From: Heyndrickxia coagulans 36D1
Lineage (GTDB): Bacteria; Bacillota; Bacilli; Bacillales; Bacillaceae_C
NCBI RefSeq assembly: GCF_000169195.2
Contig: NC_016023.1
Coordinates: forward strand, 868,001 to 932,000
Length of the DNA: 64,000 bases
Reading direction: 5' to 3'
Part shown: in pieces, positions 53,323 to 60,930 of the stretch
How the letters are laid out: each line of letters starts with the position of its first letter
How positions within the stretch are numbered: the first letter of the stretch is position 1
The notes under the pieces: generated by a model
What the model saw: the letters and a program-made list of their open reading frames with translations, nothing else
Databases searched by the model: none
What the model was told of the DNA's origin: nothing
Translations under genes and position numbers: made by a program

Positions 53323-53934
53323 TTACTTTTCTTCTGGTAATTGAACATCTACAGCATTTAGTTTCTTGGCAACTTCGCTATCTAATTCATTGGCCTTGTC
53401 TGTAAAAGAGTCCAAAGAACCACTTGGGTCATCAGCCATTTCAGTAAATTCCTTTAAAGACCCGTATGCGTCAACAATATCGTGGTAAATATCTTTATAC
53501 TTTGCTGGTGGATTTTTCAATTTATCCATATCAGCTTCTAACGCAGCCTGATGACTTTCCAGTTTTGATAGGTCTCCATTCTTTTCGAATGATGTATATT
53601 GTGCTTGAATTGCGTCATTAAAGTCCATACCGGAAGCGTGAATTTTCCCATCGATTTCATATGTCGCTTCAAAAATAGCATCATGCCACACATCCTGAAG
53701 TGTTTTTACCATTTCTTCAGCTTTTGTTCCTGCTTTATATCCATCCGATACAAACTGATGCATAGCATGCACATATTTTTTATCAGCAGCAATTCTTTTT
53801 GCTTTTTCCTGCTGAATACTATTGTATATTACAAGTGCAAAGACAGCGGCAATTATTAAAACGAAACCGCTTACCAAAATCACAAGTTTTTTGTTCTTAT
53901 TTTTCTGTCCTGATTGCCTAGTGTTGGAATCCAT
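53323..53934 (-). CDS. Membrane-anchored hypothetical protein
   Basis: The protein is 203 residues. A short Lys/Asn-rich cytoplasmic start is followed by one transmembrane helix ('LVILVSGFVLIIAAVFALVIY', about 18-38), then an all-helical outer domain rich in Lys, Asp and Glu with coiled-coil potential. I do not recognise the family. There is a GGGGGAT ribosome site. Its position, right where xylA is cut, suggests it came with the deletion or insertion event. Confidence 0.7.
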   Translation of the reverse strand: MDSNTRQSGQKNKNKKLVILVSGFVLIIAAVFALVIYNSIQQEKAKRIAADKKYVHAMHQFVSDGYKAGTKAEEMVKTLQDVWHDAIFEATYEIDGKIHASGMDFNDAIQAQYTSFEKNGDLSKLESHQAALEADMDKLKNPPAKYKDIYHDIVDAYGSLKEFTEMADDPSGSLDSFTDKANELDSEVAKKLNAVDVQLPEEK

Positions 53935-54224
53935 TTGATATCCCCCTTCTCTTCCAAAATTAAATCATCTCAAGCAGGACTATTCTCCCAAGATGTTTAT
54001 AAATTTATTATATGCGCTTCAACTTTCAAAGTCTATGTTTTTTTAAAATTGGAAGAAAACGAGATTCAGATGAGTGGTGGATTTCAATGGATAAATTCGC
54101 TTATTCTCAATGCCTGAACTTTTACTTTTCATTAGGTTTTAGACTAGTTTTAATAGATTAGGCTACTCATTCCCATGGTAAATATTGTAAAACGGAAAAG
54201 AATGATTTTTTTTTAAAAAAAAAA
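53935..54224. other. Intergenic region upstream of IS debris
   Basis: No recognised gene. It is AT-rich and includes the upstream region of the membrane protein gene. Confidence 0.45.
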
Positions 54225-54420
54225 GAGCCATGAAAGCCACTCCTTTGCTAAGATATAAGTACTACCAAATATCCAAGTATCGTTATGGCTCTCCAACCGT
54301 AAAGCGAAGTTAGAAATATATAAGTACTACCAAATATCCAAGTATCCAAGGAGTGATTTCATGACTATTTCTAGTCTAACACAAACCAGAGATTTATCAA
54401 TACAAAAAAATATCCATGGG
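54225..54420 (+). mobile_element. Remnant of an IS left end and transposase start
   Basis: AGAGCCAT (54225-54232) pairs with ATGGCTCT, and a block of about 28 bp (ATAAGTACTACCAAATATCC...) occurs twice, near 54255 and 54319. A ribosome site and ATG at 54361 open a frame 'MTISSLTQTRDLSIQKNIHG' that looks like the start of an IS transposase but ends after about 24 codons, where new DNA begins. It is probably cut by the neighbouring IS1182-like element. Confidence 0.5.
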
Positions 54421-54494
54421 AAGACCTCTCTCTAGATGTTCATTCAGGGTGTACATTTAGATAGTAGAGTGTCTTCCTATTTTTTTCCACTCAT

Positions 54495-55940
54495 TTGCCC
54501 CTTCGAGTAAAATTTTACACATACAATTTGATTCCCCACAATTGGCAAGACTATTCTGATATACCCTTTGTCATTCCAGCCATGTGTTTTCCATGGGAGA
54601 TTTTTAAACCGGTTGAACGAGATTACTATACCCTTTTATACTTGCACTTAAAAAATGGAAGAGCAGATGATCATTCTGATGAAATCCAGCCAGCACTATT
54701 TTCAATACCCGAGGAAGAAGAGAAGTTTGCGTCTTCATTATTTCGTCCCTCTCCCGCAGGGAGAAAACCGCATCCTTTCATGCCCTTTTTTCGTGCTTTT
54801 GAACTGGCCTCTTTACAGTATATTGAAGTGATGGTGGAGAGTGTCTATTTGCAAGTGAAATCAAACCCGCTATTTGCCACCATGTGTGGATTTACGGAGA
54901 AAATTCCGAGCTACCGTTCCTTTGCTCGTTTTGATCAAATCATGACAACAAATGGTCTTTGGGAAAAAGCCCGGCTATTGGTTGTTGAATATAATAAAGG
55001 GGAAGGCGTGGTTGAAACGGATGAGGAAGCAGCCGCCGTGGATACATCGCATATAGAGGCAGAAGCAGCCTTGAATAAAACAAGGAAGACGTGTTCTTGT
55101 GAGGGTTATTGCGATTGCCCCAGAGTCCTTACGGACGACAATGTAGGGGTAATGCGTAAAAGTAATGCAGTCTCCTATATTGCGCATAAATTATCAATGG
55201 TATGCGGGGTGAAATCCGGTTTGCCTTTGACGCGGGAAGTATTTAAAGGAAATACACCCGATGGGAAAACATTAGAACCGACATTGGAGACGTTTAAGGC
55301 AGAGCACCCCGAGATGGCTGAGCAGTTGAGCTTTATCTTGGCAGATGGAATCTACCAAACGCCGGAAAATCAAAAAGTGACAAAGGATGTATTACAGGCG
55401 AAATTGGTGGCATCGATCAATCCACGGAACCGTAAAGATAAACCAACTACCGCCCGGGGGATTGAAAAAATCAACCGGTACGGCACTCCCATCTGTATCA
55501 GTGGACATAAAATGGAACTTAGAGGATCTGATCGGGAAAAGGGGCAATATATTTACACTTGTCCTGTATTTCATCCAAATGCCAAGCAAGAAGGTCTCAC
55601 CTGCCCGCTAGCGAATCACGCGGAATGTTGTAATGGGGCAGCACAAGGAAGAGTATTCAGGATAGACTTTGATCAAACGCCTCAAGTAGATGTCGAGTTG
55701 CCGCAACATGGTCGCACATTTGAAGTGTTATATAGTGCCAGGACGATCATCGAACGAATCTTTGGCATTCTAAAAGACGGATACAGTCTCCGTCGTGTTC
55801 ACAAGCGTGGGAAGCAGGCAGTTGAAGCTCATGTAGATCGATGCATGATATCTATGCATATCATGGCAAATATGGCGTACCATCAGACTGGAAAGGCCAA
55901 TTGTGGATGGACACGCAATCGACTGCAAAGAGCAAATTAA
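54495..55940 (+). CDS. IS1182 family-like transposase
   Basis: The protein is 481 residues. It fits the IS1182/DDE group: the N-terminal 'FVIPAMCFPWEIFKP' and 'LFRPSPAGRKPHPFMPFFRAFELASLQ' region, a Cys-rich insert ('CSCEGYCDCPRVL'), 'DDNVGVMRKSNAVSYIAHKLSMVCG', the DDE Asp in 'SFILADGIYQT', and a Glu in 'RTIIERIFGILKDGY'. It appears full-length. The element termini were not resolved. A hairpin GTTATTCACA/TGTGAATAAC follows the stop. Confidence 0.82.
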   Translation: MPLRVKFYTYNLIPHNWQDYSDIPFVIPAMCFPWEIFKPVERDYYTLLYLHLKNGRADDHSDEIQPALFSIPEEEEKFASSLFRPSPAGRKPHPFMPFFRAFELASLQYIEVMVESVYLQVKSNPLFATMCGFTEKIPSYRSFARFDQIMTTNGLWEKARLLVVEYNKGEGVVETDEEAAAVDTSHIEAEAALNKTRKTCSCEGYCDCPRVLTDDNVGVMRKSNAVSYIAHKLSMVCGVKSGLPLTREVFKGNTPDGKTLEPTLETFKAEHPEMAEQLSFILADGIYQTPENQKVTKDVLQAKLVASINPRNRKDKPTTARGIEKINRYGTPICISGHKMELRGSDREKGQYIYTCPVFHPNAKQEGLTCPLANHAECCNGAAQGRVFRIDFDQTPQVDVELPQHGRTFEVLYSARTIIERIFGILKDGYSLRRVHKRGKQAVEAHVDRCMISMHIMANMAYHQTGKANCGWTRNRLQRAN

Positions 55941-56257
55941 GTTATTCACAGGTGGATATGTGAATAACTCAAATGAACGTTTTCTTTCCACAAAGGGTAG
56001 TGAAAAAAAAACATTTTGTGAAGGCGGGATACGTATGCCCTTTTTTTGAAGAAAAATGACCGTTTTACTTCTATTGAATTGAAAATCTGGATGAAAAGGC
56101 AAAAAAATCGGGATAATTAATTTTCCAGAGCCTCGCTCAAGGGTATATTTTTATTTTGGCAGAGGCTCTTAAGAAAAGAGCCCGGATTAAACTTCAATCC
56201 ACTAATCTCGCTAATAAAATGCTTGATTATCTAGGTGATGAAGATGTGGAATAATGT
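55941..56257 (+). other. Intergenic: IS downstream hairpins and a truncated antitoxin-like frame
   Basis: After the transposase lies a stem (GTTATTCACA/TGTGAATAAC, 55940-55969). Immediately before the PIN gene, a frame reading 'LAEALKKRARIKLQSTNLAN' and 'KMLDYLGDEDVE' ends at 56253, 5 nt before the PIN start. It has no good start and looks like the C-terminus of a lost partner protein. Confidence 0.5.
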
Positions 56258-56890
56258 ATGGCAGAGAGAAAATCCGGGGAAATGAAACAATATACAATAG
56301 ATACAAATGTATTAAGATATAAAGCAAATTCAAAAGCTGAACCATCGCATAAAAAGGCAGCTAAATTATTTTGGAAGCAAGTCATCCAGGAAATTCAAGA
56401 TGGAGAAGCCATTATAGGTGTTCCACAAGAAGTGATTCGCGAACTGAAATTTCAATCATCCACATTATCTCCCAAGGAAAATGAACATATATCTGATTTG
56501 TTAGAACCGTGTCAAGAAGTTTTACCTGATTTAGCGAATATAAACATTGAGCACAAAATAAGAGAAATGTCCGCCTATGTTCGTTCCGAGTTCACTACAG
56601 TTGTGGACGAACGAAAAATGGAATATCCCGCAGTTGCAGATTCACGCATCTTACATGCTGCTTATTATAGTGACAGTGTCCTTGTTACCAGTAATATTAA
56701 AGAATTTCTCTTATACCCATTGTTATTTGACGATTGGAATCGACTATATGACTTATTAAATAAAGAATATGTGAATATTCCAACCGAATTATACCAAGAA
56801 ATTCACAAAGATCCATTTTTTAAGTCACTACTGTCAGATTTCCATGGACTAAATCAGGCAATAGAAGATAATGAACAACCCGACACTTAA
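56258..56890 (+). CDS. DUF4411 PIN-domain protein (putative toxin RNase)
   Basis: The protein is 210 residues, or 202 if ATG 56282 is used. The PIN core shows the first acidic residue in 'YTIDTNVLRY', a Glu in 'GVPQEVIRELKFQSS', and 'VADSRILHAAYYSDSVLVTSNIKEFL' holding further Asp residues. DUF4411 proteins are usually the toxin half of a two-gene module whose partner is encoded just upstream; here only the partner's last residues seem to remain. Activity as an RNase is inferred from the family. Confidence 0.75.
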   Translation: MAERKSGEMKQYTIDTNVLRYKANSKAEPSHKKAAKLFWKQVIQEIQDGEAIIGVPQEVIRELKFQSSTLSPKENEHISDLLEPCQEVLPDLANINIEHKIREMSAYVRSEFTTVVDERKMEYPAVADSRILHAAYYSDSVLVTSNIKEFLLYPLLFDDWNRLYDLLNKEYVNIPTELYQEIHKDPFFKSLLSDFHGLNQAIEDNEQPDT

Positions 56891-57084
56891 GTGAATTGAT
56901 CAAATACGTGTATGAATCCAATGATCTTAATCCAATTAATCTAAATTGCAATAAATAATATGAAGGATTTCTGCTTCAATTTACAGCATTATTCACAGCT
57001 ATAGCTATGAATAATTGTAGGATAAGATTGTTTTTAATTAAATTTGATTTTTCACATGGTTATAAAAATGGCGGCCCCTTAGGA

Positions 57085-57530
57085 CTTTTTTCTTACTTAC
57101 TTTCACATGCCGGTACCCGATCTTATTCCCCACTTTATCTTTCGCATAAAACTGTAGCAATGATCCCCTTTTTTTCATATAAACGGTATACGTACCTTTT
57201 GAGTTCACCGTAGCTTTTCCTACGCAATAGCTGCCGTTGTATATATTACTGTGGCGTATTTTTCAGTTTTTCCTGAAACGGCCGTCAATTTATAGATTAC
57301 CGTGCCAGCGTTGGTATTCCTAAAGCGGCTTTGTCGGTGGCATAATCGGTCAATGTTGTGACAGCTTTTTGTTTGGATATTTTAATTCTAAAGCTAACTT
57401 TTTTGCCAATTTCCCCCGTGCCAATGGTTGTGTTGCCTCTTTTTATTGCCACTGCAGGGTTCGCTTCCGCCGTGACCGTGCCAAACGTGGTTGTATCACC
57501 TGTTTCGAGTGATGGCATACACCCAAAATC
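57085..57530 (-). pseudogene. Decayed Ig-repeat surface protein fragment
   Basis: The minus strand encodes, with stops and frameshifts, 'GTVTAEANPAVAIKRGNTTI', 'SFRIKISKQKAVTTLTDYAT', then 'TAVSGKTEKYATV', and a tail ending 'CESK'. These align with the last two Ig repeats and C-terminus of the protease at 47178-51014. It is a remnant of a paralog. It lies just after the APC permease gene; 56891-57084 holds nothing recognisable. Confidence 0.72.
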
Positions 57531-58875
57531 ACTCCACCGTCACCGTTACGTTTTCCTGTTCTTTTACCAATGCCCGCTTTTTCTTTCTTGCCACTAAGTA
57601 TAGGCTGTACATCAACCCTAGCGCCAGCCAGCTTAATCCCATAAGTAGTGAATCTTTATCCAGCAGGGTCAGCAGATAGAAAATGAAACCTGCCCCGATC
57701 AGTGGTGAAACCAAATAAGCTATGATCCCTTTCAAGGTCCTCCGTTTTTCTTTTATAAAATAATGTAGAATAACAGAAAGATTGACAAACATAAATGCTG
57801 TTAACGCGCCGAAGTTAACAAACTTGATGCATGTGTCAAGGCTGATAAATAACCCTAGTAAAGATATCACACTGACCAAAACAACATTAAAGACAGGCGT
57901 ACGAAATTTTGGATGGAGATATCCGAAAGATTTTTTTGGCAGCTGTGCGGAACGACCCATTACATAAAGCAGGCGAGTTACCGTAGCAACCGAAGACAGA
58001 CCCTGCGTAAATACCGCAAATACAAGCACGGTTGTAAAAATGGATCCCAAAATTTTACCTCCGACAAGATTTGCCACATAAAAGCCCGCTGTATCCGGAT
58101 TGCTAAATTTCAATTCCGGATAGGCCAATTGCAGAAAATAAGATGTGGAGAAATAAAGAATGCCCGCAACCGAAATGATAATCATAATGGCTCTCGGAAT
58201 GTTTTTCTTTGGGTTGATCGTTTCTTCCGCCATCGCAGTAATGGAATCAAAACCTAAAAACGAAAAACAGATAATTGATGCCCCGGCCAAAATGGTTGAA
58301 AATGTAATACTATCCCCCATTGCAAAAGGGCCTGCTAAATGGACTGATGTATCGTTTTGTAAGAGATTATGAAAAACAAGGATACAGAAAAGGGCAATGA
58401 AGGCGATTTGGATACATACAAACAACTTGCTGATATTTGCGGACGTTTTGATTCCGATAATATTGATCACCATTAATACGATATCAAGGAGAATAATCCA
58501 TATGTAAGACGGTACAGACGGAAATTGCGCATGTAAATTAATGCCAAACATTAAGTTAGCGATTATACAGGAAAACAAATAATCCAATAAAATAACCCAG
58601 CCTACTAAAAAACCGATAAAAGGGTTCATAACTTTTGTAATATAAGTTAATGCCGATCCGGAGACAGGGAAAGCCTTTGCCATTTTCCCATAACTGGACG
58701 CTGTAAAAAAGATTGCCAGAAAAGCTAGCAAATATGCAACAGTGAGCATGCCTTTTGAAGATTCGTACGAGATACCAAAACTGGTAAAAAATATCATGGG
58801 TGTCATCCATGCCAATCCGAGAAATACAACTTGAAACAAGGTTAATGATCTTTTTAATGTTGGTTGATTTTCCAT
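57529..58875 (-). CDS. APC family amino acid permease under guanidine riboswitch control
   Basis: The protein is 448 residues from ATG 58875 (CAGGAGGG site); the frame reads further upstream through the riboswitch, so the longer version is wrong. About 12 membrane helices. APC signatures are 'LFQVVFLGLAWMTPMIFFTSFGISYESS' and 'SYGKMAKAFPVSGSALTYI' near 65, then 'ICFSFLGFDSITAMAEETINPKKNIPRAI' near 215. Behind a guanidine-I riboswitch it is a candidate carrier for guanidine or a guanidino compound that feeds the carboxylase operon. APC proteins exchange or import; direction is unknown. Confidence 0.85.
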   Translation of the reverse strand: MENQPTLKRSLTLFQVVFLGLAWMTPMIFFTSFGISYESSKGMLTVAYLLAFLAIFFTASSYGKMAKAFPVSGSALTYITKVMNPFIGFLVGWVILLDYLFSCIIANLMFGINLHAQFPSVPSYIWIILLDIVLMVINIIGIKTSANISKLFVCIQIAFIALFCILVFHNLLQNDTSVHLAGPFAMGDSITFSTILAGASIICFSFLGFDSITAMAEETINPKKNIPRAIMIIISVAGILYFSTSYFLQLAYPELKFSNPDTAGFYVANLVGGKILGSIFTTVLVFAVFTQGLSSVATVTRLLYVMGRSAQLPKKSFGYLHPKFRTPVFNVVLVSVISLLGLFISLDTCIKFVNFGALTAFMFVNLSVILHYFIKEKRRTLKGIIAYLVSPLIGAGFIFYLLTLLDKDSLLMGLSWLALGLMYSLYLVARKKKRALVKEQENVTVTVE

Positions 58876-58910
58876 AATACAATGCCCTCCTGGTTTTTTA
58901 AAATAAAAAA

Positions 58911-58949
58911 AGCCCAGGGAGATTCTGAAATAGAAGATCTCCCGGGCTT
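58911..58949 (-). terminator. Riboswitch-controlled terminator before the APC permease
   Basis: On the minus strand AGCCCGGGAGAT pairs with ATCTCCCTGGGCT (one bulge), followed by seven T residues. The left arm is the conserved 3' end of the guanidine-I aptamer, so ligand binding would prevent stem formation: a genetic ON switch. Confidence 0.88.
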
Positions 58950-59026
58950 TTATCCCTCCGTGTGCACAGTTTCCAACTGTGTGTTTTCTCTTGGACCTGA
59001 CCAGCGTACTGCGGAACCCTAGAAAA
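58937..59026 (-). promoter_or_regulatory. Guanidine-I riboswitch (ykkC class), APC permease side
   Basis: The minus strand shows the conserved blocks in order: CTAGGGTTCCGC (59011-59022), CTGGTCAGGTCCAAGAGAAA, ACACAG...CTGTGCACACGGAGGGATAA, and AAAAGCCCGGGAGA. This is the ykkC/guanidine-I consensus. Guanidine binding turns on the downstream gene. Confidence 0.92.
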
Positions 59027-59181
59027 CTAATGTTATATTTTCTTACATACAATGTAATTTTATTTTATGTTTTCCATTTTAAAAGAAAAATTTAAAAAAG
59101 TCAATGAATTTTTATAAAGAATATTAAACCCCATTAACTAGCCTTTTTGGGATAATTAATTTTAATTTTTAAAAAACAGGG

Positions 59182-59210
59182 TTGATTTCACCTTTCTTTC
59201 ATGTTACAAT
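59182..59210 (+). promoter_or_regulatory. Sigma-A promoter of the guanidine carboxylase operon
   Basis: TTGATT (59182-59187), 17 bp, TACAAT (59205-59210). The -10 lies inside the palindrome ATGTTACAATTTGTAACAT (59201-59219), a possible repressor site. A second -35-like TTGACA (59235-59240) has no good -10. Confidence 0.6.
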
Positions 59211-59254
59211 TTGTAACATCAAACGGAAATCATTTTGACAACTAAACAAAACTG

Positions 59255-59350
59255 TTTTCTAGGGTTCCGCGGAAGAAATTCCGGCCTGGTCCGAGAGAAA
59301 ACACACAGTCGTATTATGCTGTGACACGGAAGGATAAAAGCCTGGGAGAT
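59255..59350 (+). promoter_or_regulatory. Guanidine-I riboswitch (ykkC class), carboxylase side
   Basis: CTAGGGTTCCGC (from 59259), GGCCTGGTCCGAGAGAAA, ACACAGTCG...CTGTGACACGGAAGGATAA and AAAAGCCTGGGAGA match the guanidine-I consensus closely. It precedes two DUF1989 genes and a urea/guanidine carboxylase gene, the expected guanidine degradation set. Confidence 0.94.
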
Positions 59351-59388
59351 ATCGACAAGACCTCGTCTTGAAATGATATCTCCCTTTT
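59344..59388 (+). terminator. Riboswitch-controlled terminator before the DUF1989 genes
   Basis: GGGAGATATC (59344-59353) and GATATCTCCC (59375-59384) form a 10-bp stem followed by TTTTATTT. The left arm overlaps the 3' conserved end of the aptamer, so guanidine binding should allow read-through. Confidence 0.85.
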
Positions 59389-59422
59389 ATTTATCCAAAG
59401 AAAAAAGAATGGAGGAATCATT

Positions 59423-60145
59423 ATGGATAAAATTTGGAATCTTACGTTAAATTCTGGAGGAAAATGGTCCGGGGTCATCGGTGCTGGAAAACAGATACGT
59501 TTCACCGCTTTGGAAGACGGGGCAAACTTGTCAATGCTGCTCTATCATGCCCGCAACATAGCTGAACGTTATAACATGCCGGATACGTTGAAAGCTCAGC
59601 ATACGAACCATTTAACAAAAGGGAATGTTCTCATGAGCGATAACGGCCGTGTCCTCGCTAGCATCATTGAAGACGATCTCGGCTGGCATGATACTATTTC
59701 CGGCTATACAACCCGTGCCCAGACAAATGCCAAATATGGTGTAACTCGGTACCAGAATATTAGAAATGACTGGCTCCGCTGCGGGGAGGAAAATTTTACG
59801 ATGGAACTTGTGCGAAGCGGCCTGCAAAAAAGGGATCTCGTGCCGAATGTTAATTTATTCTCAAAAGTCACCTGTGACAAATCCGGACAGATGCATTTTC
59901 ACGAAGACCATTGCCAAAAAGGAGCCTCTGTTACATTAAGAACTGATATGGATATTTTGCTGATCTTGTCCAATACCCCACATCCGCTTGATCCTAAAAC
60001 AGACTACCCTTCTGTTCCTGTTCGGATGGAAGTTTTACCTGGTGCTCCTGTCACGGATAACGACATTTGCGTCACACACTGCCCGGAGAATTTACGTGCC
60101 TTTGAAAACACTTGGGAATACCAATTACTGGCTTTGCCGAACTAA
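59423..60145 (+). CDS. Urea amidolyase-associated protein 1 / carboxyguanidine deiminase subunit (DUF1989)
   Basis: The protein is 240 residues, with ATG 59423 and a GGAGG site. The DUF1989 pattern is visible: 'AGKQIRFTALEDGANLSMLLYHARNIAERYNMPDTLKAQH' in the first third, 'SIIEDDLGWHDTISGYTT' near 76 and 'RSGLQKRDLVPNVNLFSKV' near 130. The length fits UAAP1. With the next gene it should form the deiminase that turns carboxyguanidine into allophanate and ammonia (CgdA/CgdB in the guanidine literature). Which subunit is which is not assigned here. It is the first gene after the riboswitch. Confidence 0.85.
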   Translation: MDKIWNLTLNSGGKWSGVIGAGKQIRFTALEDGANLSMLLYHARNIAERYNMPDTLKAQHTNHLTKGNVLMSDNGRVLASIIEDDLGWHDTISGYTTRAQTNAKYGVTRYQNIRNDWLRCGEENFTMELVRSGLQKRDLVPNVNLFSKVTCDKSGQMHFHEDHCQKGASVTLRTDMDILLILSNTPHPLDPKTDYPSVPVRMEVLPGAPVTDNDICVTHCPENLRAFENTWEYQLLALPN

Positions 60146-60240
60146 CCATCTATCCATTTTGAGATGCGCAACGATCAGATGTAATTGATGTCTCATGAAA
60201 TGATGAGCGAGCTCAATCTATATTGTAGGAGGAATAAATT

Positions 60241-60894
60241 ATGGCAGTTTTTCAAGAGATTGAAAGCCCAAGAAAAGCAGAAAAAGCAATCTATAACAAA
60301 GTGATTCCGGCTGGTGAGGGCTGGATGCATGAACTACTCCCGGGACAGGTGCTGAGAATCGTAGATTTAGAGGGAAACCAGGCCGTTGATACCTTATTCT
60401 TTGATGCGGAAAATCCGGAAGACCATTACAGCGCAACGGCAACCATTACTGCCCAGCAAAACATTTACTTAACAACCGGAACCGCCCTATTATCGGAATC
60501 CGGAAAAACCCTTCTAAAAATTGTTGCGGACACTTGTGGCAGACATGATACACTTGGCGGCGCCTGTTCCGCACAAAGCAACACCGTCCGTTATTCCCAT
60601 GATGTGCTGCCGATGCACAACTGCCGGGATACCTTTATGAATCTGCTCGCAAATTACGGTGACACCCGGTATGAAAAACGTGATTTAGCGCCGAATATTA
60701 ATTTCTTTATGAATGTCCCTGTAAGCCCTGACGGCAATTTGGAATTTGCAGATGGTGTGTCGGCACCTGGCCGTTATGTTGAAATGGAGGCCTTATGCAA
60801 AACAGTTGTTTTGATCAGCAACTGCCCACAACTCAACAATCCGTGCAATGCCTTTAACCCTACGCCTATCCAATTGCTGATCTGGGATAAATAA
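60241..60894 (+). CDS. Urea amidolyase-associated protein 2 / carboxyguanidine deiminase subunit (DUF1989)
   Basis: The protein is 217 residues with a TAGGAGGA site. DUF1989 features are '[33 protein letters not shown]' (about 38-70), '[19 protein letters not shown]' (near 97), '[15 protein letters not shown]' and '[16 protein letters not shown]'. It is the UAAP2-type partner of the preceding protein, about 95 nt downstream. The Cys and His residues are likely metal ligands. The carboxylase gene follows by 36 nt. Confidence 0.87.
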   Translation: MAVFQEIESPRKAEKAIYNKVIPAGEGWMHELLPGQVLRIVDLEGNQAVDTLFFDAENPEDHYSATATITAQQNIYLTTGTALLSESGKTLLKIVADTCGRHDTLGGACSAQSNTVRYSHDVLPMHNCRDTFMNLLANYGDTRYEKRDLAPNINFFMNVPVSPDGNLEFADGVSAPGRYVEMEALCKTVVLISNCPQLNNPCNAFNPTPIQLLIWDK

Positions 60895-60930
60895 TCCTGA
60901 AAAAATCAAAACACAAACGGAGGGTTCTGC

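Noticed and set aside
54420-56100. Exact ends of the IS1182-like element
   Set aside because: No pair of terminal inverted repeats with a target duplication could be matched by eye, so only the transposase gene is listed.
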